64,000 nt of DNA from CAUZFZ01 sp963579025 (lineage in GTDB: Bacteria; Planctomycetota; Planctomycetia; Planctomycetales; Planctomycetaceae): positions 22,358 through 86,357 of the forward strand of contig CAUZFZ010000023.1 of NCBI GenBank assembly GCA_963579025.1, given 5' to 3'. The position numbers and the translations under genes were made by a program. Shown here one piece after another: positions 1-8,761 of this stretch. The notes under the pieces are model-generated. The model was not told the origin of the DNA and ran no database searches. It worked only from the letters and a program-made list of their open reading frames with translations. Numbering within the stretch: the stretch's first letter is position 1; every line of letters begins with the position of its first letter.

Positions 1-3000
1 GAAGTTCTCCGGCCGATGCTTACGAGTCGGGTCCGGAGCAATCGTGGCCGGAGAAGCAACGTCCGTGCAATACTTGGCAGTACGGACATAGAACTTCTGG
101 CCCAGAGGAGACACGGGAGCCGTCGGGTATCGCTCAGCAAATCCTTTATGGTCCGTGAATGCCATGTCGTAAATCCGGAATCCAGCTTCACCGCAGGCCG
201 CGTACAGGTACTCACCACGATACTGCAAATTCTGGATATCCACCTTCATCCCGGGATGGAACAATGGATCACTGACATCTGGTCCCGGATGTTCGTACGC
301 AAGTTTGAGCTTGCGGTCATTCGCGACATGCTCGGCGTAGTACTGTGGATAGGCGTCTGCGTGCAGCGTACTGCCAATGACCGCCTGAGGTTCGTCACGT
401 TCGGTCAGGATTGGCGTCCACATGCCATGCTCGCCAGCGGCCACCATGGCGTATCGCCCCATCCAGTTGGTGTACTTCGTGCCCAGCATCAACAGTTGTG
501 TCATGATCGCATTGTTGTCACCGTCGGATGACAGGTGACAATCCGCACACATCTTGGTTTCGCCTTTGCCTCGGACTGTATGAGGCACGTTCGTGCTGAA
601 CGCGATTCCGCTACACCCTTCCGCAGAAATCGTCTGCTGCTGGTAGTAGAGATTTTCTCGGTTGCCATTGTACGACGTCGCATGGATGGCACACGCGGAC
701 CGTATCGGATTAATCCGGTTCCCCGTAACGTTCCCATCCTTCGCCAGCATGAAGACGTCATCACGCAGAGTCTGGAACAGGTAGGCCGTGTAGTTTTTCG
801 TGGTATCACCCTCATAGTGCAGTTCCGGCATCTTCTTGTCTGCCTTCTGCACGACGTGACAACCAAAGCAGCTTGGATTCCATGACGAGTGGCAGGAAAT
901 ACAGTTCATCTCATGAATCGCGTGAGCACATTCCGTCGGATCATCGGGAACGTCGCCCCATTTCCAGCCAAATTGATCGCCGTCCTTGCTGAAGCGAACC
1001 GTCTTCGACAACGAGGATAATGCGTTGTAGTCAGGATGACTTGGAGTAATCGTGTCCTTGACCTGAGTCACCTTCCAGGACAGGTCCGGCTCTACCACTG
1101 AGTTCTGAATGATGCTCCCATCGGGAAGGATCTCGAAGCGGCGTTTTCCAAATGGCGTCCGCAGTTTCGTGATGTCCCGACCCACGGTGGCACGTCCGCT
1201 TTCCTTTGCTTCCTTGCTCTGACGCTCGGTAATCATGCCCGGCCAGACATTGTTCGGCGCAGCCGGTCCCGACGTCATCAAAGGAGCGTACTCTGAGATC
1301 GTACCGTGGCAGTCGGTACACGTAATTTCCACCGCCGCCCGGACTTCGCCGTACAACTTGGTGTCACCGTGGTTGTCGATCGAGTAATGACAGTCCACGC
1401 AGTGCATCCCCTTCTCAAGGTGGATATCCAGCATGTGCACTGGCACCATGTCCTGAATCTTCTCCAGTTCGGCCTGGATGGCATGGACGCGATCCAGTTC
1501 TTCCTGGCTTGGCGAGGCCCAGTTTCGATCGCGGTACATGTCTTTAACTCGCTCTGGCACCCACACGGCGGTCATTTGTTGTGCCGGTGACGCGTCGTGG
1601 AGTGGCTCCCCTTTTTTGTTGAGCAGAATCCCTTCACGATTCTTCTTAAACACTGCTCGGTAACTCCAGCCGTGCCCGTGAAAATCGGCGAGCGTGTGTT
1701 TCAGTTGCGGATTGAGTTGAACGATGTCGGCCAGGAAGTCGGGATCAGCCGACAGCATTTTGGCGTTGATGTCGTTGGGATTCGACATCTGATTTCGGTG
1801 GAATTCTTCCGACGATGGCTTTTGCTGAATCTTCGGATAGTGGTGTTCGCCATCCGTTTCCTGGTCACTCCAAAGATATCCGAGATAGGAGTTCATGACT
1901 GTCGTTCCCGGATGCATATGACAACTCATGCATTGGCTGGATGGAATCGCAGACGTGAAACGGTGTGTAATCGGGTGGCCAGATTCTTCCTTGTTGATCG
2001 TTGGATCGATTCCCGTTACGAAGCCGTCGTAGTTGGCGGCCGCCTTGCCGCGGTTGCCGTATTTTGCATAAGGACCGGAATTCACGATCGAGCGGTCGTT
2101 CGCGTAGATCACGTGACAGGATGCACACCCACTGCCTCGGTAATCACCCGGATTGTCGTTCGTACCCGGGAAGTTAAGTGTCGGATCCAGAAGCCGCGTT
2201 TTTGCCAATGCGACAAAGACGGGGTCAGTTCGGTTCTGTGTTCCCATGCCTCTGTTGCTGGATCGCTGTCGCGGACGTCCCGGTTCTTCACCACGTTCGG
2301 GGATTCCCAGTTCAAAAATGAAGCGGCCGCCGCGTTCGAATGTTCGCAGGATGTTACTGAGCTGCGTCGTCTGGAAGCGTGGAAGAGGTTCTAGAAACGG
2401 AAGTACACCCTTGTAGTCTCGTTCGAACTCGGTCGGAGGGGGCACAGTCTGTAGACGTTGTGGTGCCCCGTGCATTGTGTAGCTCTCGCCGTAGCGAGAC
2501 CACTTATTCGTGACTGCACCGTTGTTGTAAAGGGCCGACCCCCACAGCATGCAGCCGTGAGTCATCATGTTCTTCTTGACTTCAAGTGTCTCCTTGGGGT
2601 GACAGCCGACAGTGCCGCAGCTCAGTTGCGAAATCCGATTGTCACTCGGATTGACAAAGCGAATAAAGTCAGGGTTCTCATGGTTTAGTAGTGTGTAAGC
2701 ACGGACCGGATTTGCGGATGTTTGCCATGCATCGGGAAATCGGGGGTGGATGTGTCCTTCAAGTTCGTCTGTCGTGTTGCCGTTTCCGCCGTGGCAGTCG
2801 GTGCAGCCGATTGTCAGGGCTTCGCTGAAGTGCGGATCGTGTGATTCGGTATGACAGTGCACACAGCCCCAGCTTTTGGCCCAGGCTTCTTCTTCAGATT
2901 GACTCATCAGACCTTGAGTGCGCGTATCCAGCGCAGCCACATACAACGCTGTTTCTTCGGCCGTCCACGTCGCATCAGGCATTGGCAGCCCAGTCGTGCC

Positions 3001-3489
3001 CTCATACGGCGGGATTGCCTGGTCGTAGCCGGCCGGTTGAATTGGCGTCGGAGGATACTGCGGGTTGTATTCACCCAAAGGAAGTTGTGTATAGACAGTA
3101 CCTGGCAGCGGAGCATCATAGTCTGCACTACCTGCTGTCTGTCGGATCGTGGCGCGACCTCTGGGCGGGTTGCTCTCCTGTGGATTCGGTACGGGTTCAG
3201 CGTACGCTTCAGGCTGCTGTCCGTCGTGGACATGCGGGGCCGAGCCATCATGACTATGTTCAGCCGACGATTTCGGCGACAGCAGCCGATCCGGGCGGAT
3301 GGAGTCCAGAATTCTTGCCGCACGCGAACGCTTTGGCGTCCGCCCTGCAATGGGGACAGACGGTTCGCTGGCTTTGAGCGCCCGGTCGGCCGGCTGCTGG
3401 TCCGGAGTGGCGACAAAGTAGATGGCAGATCCGAGGCTGAGGATGGCTCCAAGGCCCAGAATTCCAACGGTTCGCATGCGTAGCGTCAT
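1..3489 (-). CDS. Multihaem c-type cytochrome, membrane-anchored, 3' end outside window
   Basis: The frame is open for 1163 codons from ATG at 3489 to the left edge; a second in-frame ATG lies at 3477. Residues 5-26 form one hydrophobic anchor, followed by a low-complexity linker to about residue 190. Nine CXXCH haem motifs are visible: CVHCH (209), CTDCH (229), CASCH (455), CMSCH (520), CVDCH (697), CTDCH (724), CISCH (863), CFGCH (874) and CADCH (981). There is also one CX4CH (C291, CGTVGCH). The last visible part (about 1085 onward) reads like LVIVD-type propeller repeats (YLYAACGEAGFRIYD). Such proteins carry electrons in the periplasm; donor and acceptor are unknown here. The gene follows the barrel-protein gene by 81 bases on the same strand, so the two are probably co-transcribed. 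The cytochrome assignment is firm; the pathway is inference. Confidence 0.9.
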   Translation of the reverse strand, partial: MTLRMRTVGILGLGAILSLGSAIYFVATPDQQPADRALKASEPSVPIAGRTPKRSRAARILDSIRPDRLLSPKSSAEHSHDGSAPHVHDGQQPEAYAEPVPNPQESNPPRGRATIRQTAGSADYDAPLPGTVYTQLPLGEYNPQYPPTPIQPAGYDQAIPPYEGTTGLPMPDATWTAEETALYVAALDTRTQGLMSQSEEEAWAKSWGCVHCHTESHDPHFSEALTIGCTDCHGGNGNTTDELEGHIHPRFPDAWQTSANPVRAYTLLNHENPDFIRFVNPSDNRISQLSCGTVGCHPKETLEVKKNMMTHGCMLWGSALYNNGAVTNKWSRYGESYTMHGAPQRLQTVPPPTEFERDYKGVLPFLEPLPRFQTTQLSNILRTFERGGRFIFELGIPERGEEPGRPRQRSSNRGMGTQNRTDPVFVALAKTRLLDPTLNFPGTNDNPGDYRGSGCASCHVIYANDRSIVNSGPYAKYGNRGKAAANYDGFVTGIDPTINKEESGHPITHRFTSAIPSSQCMSCHMHPGTTVMNSYLGYLWSDQETDGEHHYPKIQQKPSSEEFHRNQMSNPNDINAKMLSADPDFLADIVQLNPQLKHTLADFHGHGWSYRAVFKKNREGILLNKKGEPLHDASPAQQMTAVWVPERVKDMYRDRNWASPSQEELDRVHAIQAELEKIQDMVPVHMLDIHLEKGMHCVDCHYSIDNHGDTKLYGEVRAAVEITCTDCHGTISEYAPLMTSGPAAPNNVWPGMITERQSKEAKESGRATVGRDITKLRTPFGKRRFEILPDGSIIQNSVVEPDLSWKVTQVKDTITPSHPDYNALSSLSKTVRFSKDGDQFGWKWGDVPDDPTECAHAIHEMNCISCHSSWNPSCFGCHVVQKADKKMPELHYEGDTTKNYTAYLFQTLRDDVFMLAKDGNVTGNRINPIRSACAIHATSYNGNRENLYYQQQTISAEGCSGIAFSTNVPHTVRGKGETKMCADCHLSSDGDNNAIMTQLLMLGTKYTNWMGRYAMVAAGEHGMWTPILTERDEPQAVIGSTLHADAYPQYYAEHVANDRKLKLAYEHPGPDVSDPLFHPGMKVDIQNLQYRGEYLYAACGEAGFRIYDMAFTDHKGFAERYPTAPVSPLGQKFYVRTAKYCTDVASPATIAPDPTRKHRPENF

Positions 3490-3570
3490 TGGTTGCTGAC
3501 CTCCGTGTCAGACACCTGCGGCGATGCCGCGATTTCAGTTAGTACGGTGGGCGTGGGGCGTGATCGATTT

Positions 3571-6500
3571 TCAGAACGTCAGAATGACATCGGCGAAGGC
3601 GGCGAAGAATGTCTCCACGTCACCATCGAGTTCGTTGTACAGGTCTTTAAAGCCTTCGTCCGGCAGCAAGGCAGAGACGCCAAAGAGTACAATGGCGTTG
3701 TCGTTATGGAACGGACGCCATTCGAAGCCGGTGCTGATATCGAGCCCGACTTCTTTGTCGACATCGCCCTGGAACGTGTAGGTCGCCAGGACTTCCGTTT
3801 CGTCGAACATGATGTAGTTGGCGTTGGTTATAGACCGCAGTTTGGGCGTCAGGTCCATGTCCAGGCCGAGGTTGAAGATGAATATTCCCGGGTTCACGAA
3901 GTTGCTCTGCCCTTGAATTCCGCTGGACCGAAGGTCCGGAACAAGGCTGCGGTCATTTGTCAGTCGAACTCCGAAGAGCTGGATGGCCTGGCGTTGCCAG
4001 TAGCTGAACTCACCACCCGCAAAGACCGGATTGTCGAGAATTGAATCGAATCCTTCGGCGTCCGTGTCGTTTGGATTGTCGTCACCAGACGAAAAGAACA
4101 TCGAGGCACGGAAGCGGGCCCAGTCTCGGTCGTATGAAAGCTCAATGGCTCCCATGTAGGCGTTGATGTCCTGTGTTCGGCCGGCGATTGGGTTCAGGCC
4201 GTCACGTCCCGTGACCCAATAGAACGCGTTGTTGACGTTGATCCGACCGATGTGTCCGTCGCCCGCAATGCCGAAGTAGTAGGCCTCGACGCGATGTGGC
4301 TGGAAGACACCAACCGGGTCAGGACGGACGAGGAAGTCGTTCCGATCGAACTCCGTACTTGGCTGGTCATTGTTGTAGTGAAAGCTCGTTTGGAACGTGT
4401 AACCAGGCCAGACAAAGTCCTGGACGTAGTAATTGGCAATCACGACGTTCTGGTGGCGGTCCTTGGTGGTGTTCAATCCGGAGTTGGTTTCCTTTTCGAC
4501 GTTGTCGTAGAAGAGCAGATTGAACTGGTGCCGATTGGAGAATCGTGAACCGAAGATTCGCACGGCACGGTTTGTGTCAAAGAAGATGAATCCGCGGAAG
4601 TCTGAGTTGAAGAGCTGATTACCTGCCCGTACGGACACAAAGTCGTAGTCAGGGCTAAGGTCAGCGATTTTGAATTCCGCGAAGTACTCCTGCAGCACGA
4701 AATGGTCGCGAATACGATTGCGGCCCTGACGGACGTCAGGATTAATGACTGCCAGTTCCTCTGAGTGAAACTGGTTCATATTCACGGCCGGTGTAATCCG
4801 GAATTGCCAGTCAAGTGGCTTGAAAGCCGCGTTGTTGGCATGCAGCAGGTCGAAGCGGAAGAAAAAGTTCTGGTTCAGGTTTTGGGTTTCGGGTTGCCCG
4901 AAGAATTCTTCCTGATTTTGGCCGCGGGTGCTTTCGAACGGTGTGGTGCCAATTGGTGTCTGTCGAAAGTCGTACGTCGTCTGGCTGGTTGCCACCACGT
5001 TCAGGAACGTGTGCTGTCCAATAATCGGGTAGTCGCCTTTGAGCACATTCTGGTTGTAAGGATCCCACCAGTGTCCTGGATTTCCGAGGTAGTCGGTGGT
5101 CCAGGGCCATTCCAGGCCATAACGGTCCTGGTACTCATAACCCAAACGCCACCGGTCGGGAACAGGCACGAAATGCGGACTGGTTTGTGTTTCGTTTGGA
5201 ATGATGCCGGACGGGCCGGTGAATCCGAATGGAGCGTCGGGTTCAGGAGTGAGCAGTTCTTCAGACATCAATGCCATAGGTGGCGGGGTCGGTTGAATGA
5301 TCTGGTCGATTGGTCGATCCAGCAGTCGGCGGCCACCGACGTCATCGGAGCTGGTCGGGCCACCGAGCGGAGGGGCCTGAAAGAGGGGATCTGCAAGTCC
5401 TGCTCCCGCTCCACTGCGGGTCGTGGGGAACAATGGCTGTACGGCAGAGTCGCCGACCCCCGGAACTGCGGCAGGACCGGTCTCAACAGGAGGAACGGCG
5501 AGTGGCCGGCCACTTGGGACGGGCAATGCGGCGGTTACGCCCGGGCGGATCCGTTGCGGTGGCTGGGACGCGTCTGCCGGTGGCGGGGGAGTGGCGGCCG
5601 GTGCGGGCGGAATGCCGATGGCTTCAAACGAAACTGGTACGACCGCACGAGCGCGACTTTGAGACATGGCCCGGTCGAACGCTGTCTGACCAGACGATGC
5701 CCGGTCGACGGCGGCGTCTGGCCACGCGACGGGCGGTACGACCTGGTACTGAGATGTTGTGACTGTCGGTTCGAGCTGCAAAGTGTTGGTCAGATTGCTC
5801 ATGCCGCGAGCCGGAAGGCCGGCGTGTCCAGCTTGCGTACTGCCGTGCATTGGTGGCGGACGGACACCAGCGTTAGACGAGGCCGGGTACTGTCCGAATT
5901 GTGAGTGCGTCGCGCTGGGTTGTGGCTGCAAGTATGGCGAGACATTGGGCAGTGGTGCTGAAAGGGAGCTTGCGGAGTCCTGCGGTGAATGCGAACCGGC
6001 GGAATTCCGTGGGACCGTACCGACCAGTCGATGATTCGCGGCGTGTACCTCGACTGGTGCCGGGATCGCTTGTGAGCGTTCGGGACTCACTGGTCGAGTT
6101 TGCGTCACACTCAAAGCGGCCAACGCAGACCGGCCTTCTTGAGGACGCGACGTCATGAGCTGCTCAATACGTTGCCGAATCACGGAGTCGGGTTCTTGTC
6201 GCAGCATCTCGTCAAGTCGACCTGCAAGTGGTCCACGCATGTGACCAGGCTGCGTAAGATTGATCACGGATGCTCGAACTTCACGATCGGCATCACGCGT
6301 GAGTTCGACTCGCAGCTCTGTCTGCAGCGGCTCGGGAATCTGCGGCAGCAGGCTGATCAGACGGAATCGTTCGAAACGATCCGGATGCTTGAGCAGCCTC
6401 GCGTACTGCAACTGCGGACTCGTGACGCCCAGAGCTGTCAATTGTCGCTCGGCGCCGACCGCAACGCCGGGCTGGCGGCTGTGCAGGTCACCAAGCAGTT

Positions 6501-6723
6501 GCAGAATCTGTGTCCGAGCCGTGTCTGTTGGAACCGGCTGAGCGGTCAACAGGCCGAATGGTAATGCGGCCAGCCCAATCACAGCGACTCCCGCTGCCAG
6601 GGCCAGCGCAACCGGACGACGGACTCGTGGCCCACGTAACAGCGAGGCGTTCGATCGCCAGATTCGTTTTCGTGCGTTCACGGTGCAGTCTCGACACTTG
6701 GGCGAGGATGGATTCCCAAACAC
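3571..6723 (-). CDS. Outer-membrane beta-barrel (porin-like) protein with helical N-terminal domain
   Basis: 1050 codons, starting at GTG 6723 with no clear ribosome-binding site, so a later start is possible. Residues 36-60 are a signal/anchor helix (ALALAAGVAVIGLAALPFGLL). Residues 70-205 are helical and HEAT-like. Residues 215-510 are rich in Pro, Ala, Ser and Gly. From about 520 to the end the protein is made of alternating aromatic/polar strands with many Asn, Asp, Phe and Tyr, and ends in ...DVILTF. A C-terminal Phe is the usual insertion signal of Gram-negative outer-membrane barrels. It lies directly upstream of the multihaem cytochrome gene, which suggests a porin-cytochrome partnership. 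The barrel call comes from strand pattern and C-terminus, not from a recognised named family. Confidence 0.75.
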   Translation of the reverse strand: MFGNPSSPKCRDCTVNARKRIWRSNASLLRGPRVRRPVALALAAGVAVIGLAALPFGLLTAQPVPTDTARTQILQLLGDLHSRQPGVAVGAERQLTALGVTSPQLQYARLLKHPDRFERFRLISLLPQIPEPLQTELRVELTRDADREVRASVINLTQPGHMRGPLAGRLDEMLRQEPDSVIRQRIEQLMTSRPQEGRSALAALSVTQTRPVSPERSQAIPAPVEVHAANHRLVGTVPRNSAGSHSPQDSASSLSAPLPNVSPYLQPQPSATHSQFGQYPASSNAGVRPPPMHGSTQAGHAGLPARGMSNLTNTLQLEPTVTTSQYQVVPPVAWPDAAVDRASSGQTAFDRAMSQSRARAVVPVSFEAIGIPPAPAATPPPPADASQPPQRIRPGVTAALPVPSGRPLAVPPVETGPAAVPGVGDSAVQPLFPTTRSGAGAGLADPLFQAPPLGGPTSSDDVGGRRLLDRPIDQIIQPTPPPMALMSEELLTPEPDAPFGFTGPSGIIPNETQTSPHFVPVPDRWRLGYEYQDRYGLEWPWTTDYLGNPGHWWDPYNQNVLKGDYPIIGQHTFLNVVATSQTTYDFRQTPIGTTPFESTRGQNQEEFFGQPETQNLNQNFFFRFDLLHANNAAFKPLDWQFRITPAVNMNQFHSEELAVINPDVRQGRNRIRDHFVLQEYFAEFKIADLSPDYDFVSVRAGNQLFNSDFRGFIFFDTNRAVRIFGSRFSNRHQFNLLFYDNVEKETNSGLNTTKDRHQNVVIANYYVQDFVWPGYTFQTSFHYNNDQPSTEFDRNDFLVRPDPVGVFQPHRVEAYYFGIAGDGHIGRINVNNAFYWVTGRDGLNPIAGRTQDINAYMGAIELSYDRDWARFRASMFFSSGDDNPNDTDAEGFDSILDNPVFAGGEFSYWQRQAIQLFGVRLTNDRSLVPDLRSSGIQGQSNFVNPGIFIFNLGLDMDLTPKLRSITNANYIMFDETEVLATYTFQGDVDKEVGLDISTGFEWRPFHNDNAIVLFGVSALLPDEGFKDLYNELDGDVETFFAAFADVILTF

Positions 6724-7044
6724 TCGTTAGGACTGATCCGACAGACCAGTCCGAAACGGCCGGGCGTGTGACTACGCCTACGGCGGGAGTCTTAGGAGAC
6801 TCGTATCGGTGTTATCGGTATCAGAAGCGTGGAAACTTGTTTCGGATATGCCGAATGTTCCAGATTTAACGGCACGTCTGAGGTAATACGGGAAGACTGG
6901 GCGCCTTGCGAATGCATCCTGTTGGGGCATTGCCCCGCATGCTGAAATTCCGCTGGCGTGGCTTGCGCGGTGCATACGAGGCAGCCGTCACTTACAAACC
7001 GCGAGTTCATCCCACCTCGAAGCTGTTCAGTGAGCGACCTGCCG
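6724..7044. other. Divergent intergenic region with a small repeat hairpin
   Basis: This is the gap between the minus-strand barrel gene and the plus-strand deacetylase gene, so promoters for both should lie here, but I could not identify convincing -35/-10 boxes. A perfect hairpin GGGGCATTGCCCC sits at 6924-6936. Its surroundings resemble the short GC-rich intergenic repeats seen elsewhere in the window. No gene is supported. Confidence 0.5.
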
Positions 7045-7752
7045 ATGCTCGATGTCCTCGCCATTGCCCCGCACCCTGACGACGCGGAGATCAGCGTCGG
7101 TGGAACTCTTGCGACGTGCCGGGACCAGGGACTGTCCGTGGGTGTGCTTGATCTGACCGATGGTGAACCAACACCGCACGGCACAACGGTCATTCGCGCG
7201 CAGGAAACGGCCGCCGCCACACAGGTCTCTGGTCTGGACTGGCGACAGAATCTGGGCCTGACCAACCGTCAGCTCGAACACACGCTGACAGCGAGGCAGT
7301 CGCTCGCCAGCGTGCTGCGTCTGGTTCGACCACGAATCATTCTGGCTCCGTACTGGGAAGACACCCATCCGGATCACGTGGTGGCCAGCGAACTGGTCGA
7401 TGCCGCACGCTTCTGGTCGAAGCTGACACGCACGGACGAGACAGGGCAACTGCCTCTGGAAGGCGAGCCATACTGGCCACCGCGAATGTACTACTACTGG
7501 AGTATTCACCTGCGGATTCATCCGAAACCAGCATTTGTTCTGGATATCAGTGACGCAATCGACCGGAAGCTGGAAGCCGTTCGCTGTTACCACAGCCAGG
7601 TGGTACAGGGGCGTTCGACCGAACACCCGACGCTATTGGACGACATCCGAGACCGCGCTCGTTACTGGGGCTGGACGATCGGTCGCGCATACGGTGAGCC
7701 ATTCGCGTCGCGCGAAGAGATCGGGATCACCGGGTTTGACGGGATTGTCTAG
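7045..7752 (+). CDS. LmbE/PIG-L family deacetylase, BshB1-like
   Basis: 235 residues from ATG 7045; a GTG at 7030 is an in-frame alternative. The protein starts MLDVLAIAPHPDDAE, the zinc-binding HPDD motif of the LmbE/PIG-L family placed at the very N-terminus as expected. EDTHPDH about 90 residues later supplies the second metal-binding His motif. The conserved YYYWSIH segment and YHSQ motif fit BshB1, which deacetylates GlcNAc-malate in bacillithiol synthesis. No other bacillithiol gene (bshA, bshC) is in the window, so the substrate stays inferred. The longer frame reaching back to 6958 adds a non-conserved leader and was not used. Confidence 0.85.
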   Translation: MLDVLAIAPHPDDAEISVGGTLATCRDQGLSVGVLDLTDGEPTPHGTTVIRAQETAAATQVSGLDWRQNLGLTNRQLEHTLTARQSLASVLRLVRPRIILAPYWEDTHPDHVVASELVDAARFWSKLTRTDETGQLPLEGEPYWPPRMYYYWSIHLRIHPKPAFVLDISDAIDRKLEAVRCYHSQVVQGRSTEHPTLLDDIRDRARYWGWTIGRAYGEPFASREEIGITGFDGIV

Positions 7753-7990
7753 TGGCTTCTGGGAGCGAAAGGCAAACCTTAATCCGTTTGCAATGGTCCT
7801 ACCGGCAGGGCTGACGAGTCCGGCCAGGGAGAAGCTCCGATCCCTGACTGCTTAAGCGATTTGATGCGTGCGGAACCCCTCGAAGTCGTGTGCACGTGCG
7901 AATCAGTCAACGATTCCGCGTGTGAGTGGAGTAAAGTCCGGAGAGACACTGCAGTCTTCTCGTTCAACATTCCCAACGATTGCTCAGTTG

Positions 7991-8761
7991 ATGATCGAAG
8001 TCAGCGATCTGACAAAGTGTTTTCAGGACGTGAAGCGCGGCGAGGTCACTGCGCTCGGTGGTGTCAGCTTCGAGGTTCGTCCGGGAGAAATCTTCGGACT
8101 CCTGGGCCCGAACGGTGCTGGCAAAACCACATGCTTGAGGATTCTCAGCACGGTCCTGCGCCCCACTGCAGGACGAGCGCTGCTGGCCGGATACGACGTG
8201 GCAGAGTTTCCGGAAGAGGTCCGCGCCCGGATCGGGTTCATGTCGAACAACACGGGCATCTACGATCGCATGTCCGCCTGGGAAATGGTCGAGTACTTCG
8301 GACGCCTGTACGGACTGACCGGCGATCGGCTCAACCAGCGTATGGACGAGGTCTTCACCACTCTGCAAATGCACGACTTCGGCGACATGCTTGGTTCGAA
8401 AATGTCGACCGGCATGCGCCAGAAAGTCTCCATTGCCAGGACGATCATCCACGACCCGCCCGTCCTGATCTTCGATGAACCAACGTCCGGACTCGATGTG
8501 CTAGTGGCTCGCAACGTGATCGAAGCCGTCGCGGAACTGCGCGACGCCGGCAAGTCCATCATCTACTCGACGCACATCATGAGCGAAGTCGAAAAGTTGT
8601 GTGACCGCGTAGCCATCATTCATAAAGGGCGGATTCTGGAAATGGGGACGCAGGACGAGCTCAAAACCCATCACGACAAGCATTCGATGGAGGACCTGTT
8701 CTTTGAGCTGATCGATCAGCACGACCGTGGCAGCGCCGAAACGATCGAGGAGATCGCATGA
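7991..8761 (+). CDS. ABC transporter ATP-binding protein, NatA-like
   Basis: 256 residues from ATG 7991 (MIEVSDLTK). The frame is open further upstream to 7868 but that leader is not ATPase-like. Walker A is GPNGAGKT, the signature-equivalent segment is KMSTGMRQK, Walker B is VLIFDEPTSGLD, and the H-loop is STHIM. This layout is typical of the NatA/CcmA branch that drives ABC-2 exporters. The stop overlaps the start of the permease gene (ATGA at 8758-8761), so the two are translationally coupled. The cargo is unknown; sodium export is the textbook role of NatAB but is not shown here. Confidence 0.92.
   Translation: MIEVSDLTKCFQDVKRGEVTALGGVSFEVRPGEIFGLLGPNGAGKTTCLRILSTVLRPTAGRALLAGYDVAEFPEEVRARIGFMSNNTGIYDRMSAWEMVEYFGRLYGLTGDRLNQRMDEVFTTLQMHDFGDMLGSKMSTGMRQKVSIARTIIHDPPVLIFDEPTSGLDVLVARNVIEAVAELRDAGKSIIYSTHIMSEVEKLCDRVAIIHKGRILEMGTQDELKTHHDKHSMEDLFFELIDQHDRGSAETIEEIA

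Noticed and set aside
16..2416. Several open frames on the plus strand and short ones on the minus strand
   Set aside because: They are shadows of the multihaem cytochrome frame, whose haem motifs decide the correct reading.
4765..5904. 379-codon plus-strand frame
   Set aside because: It lies wholly inside the barrel-protein gene and its sequence is Arg/Gly-rich antisense product.
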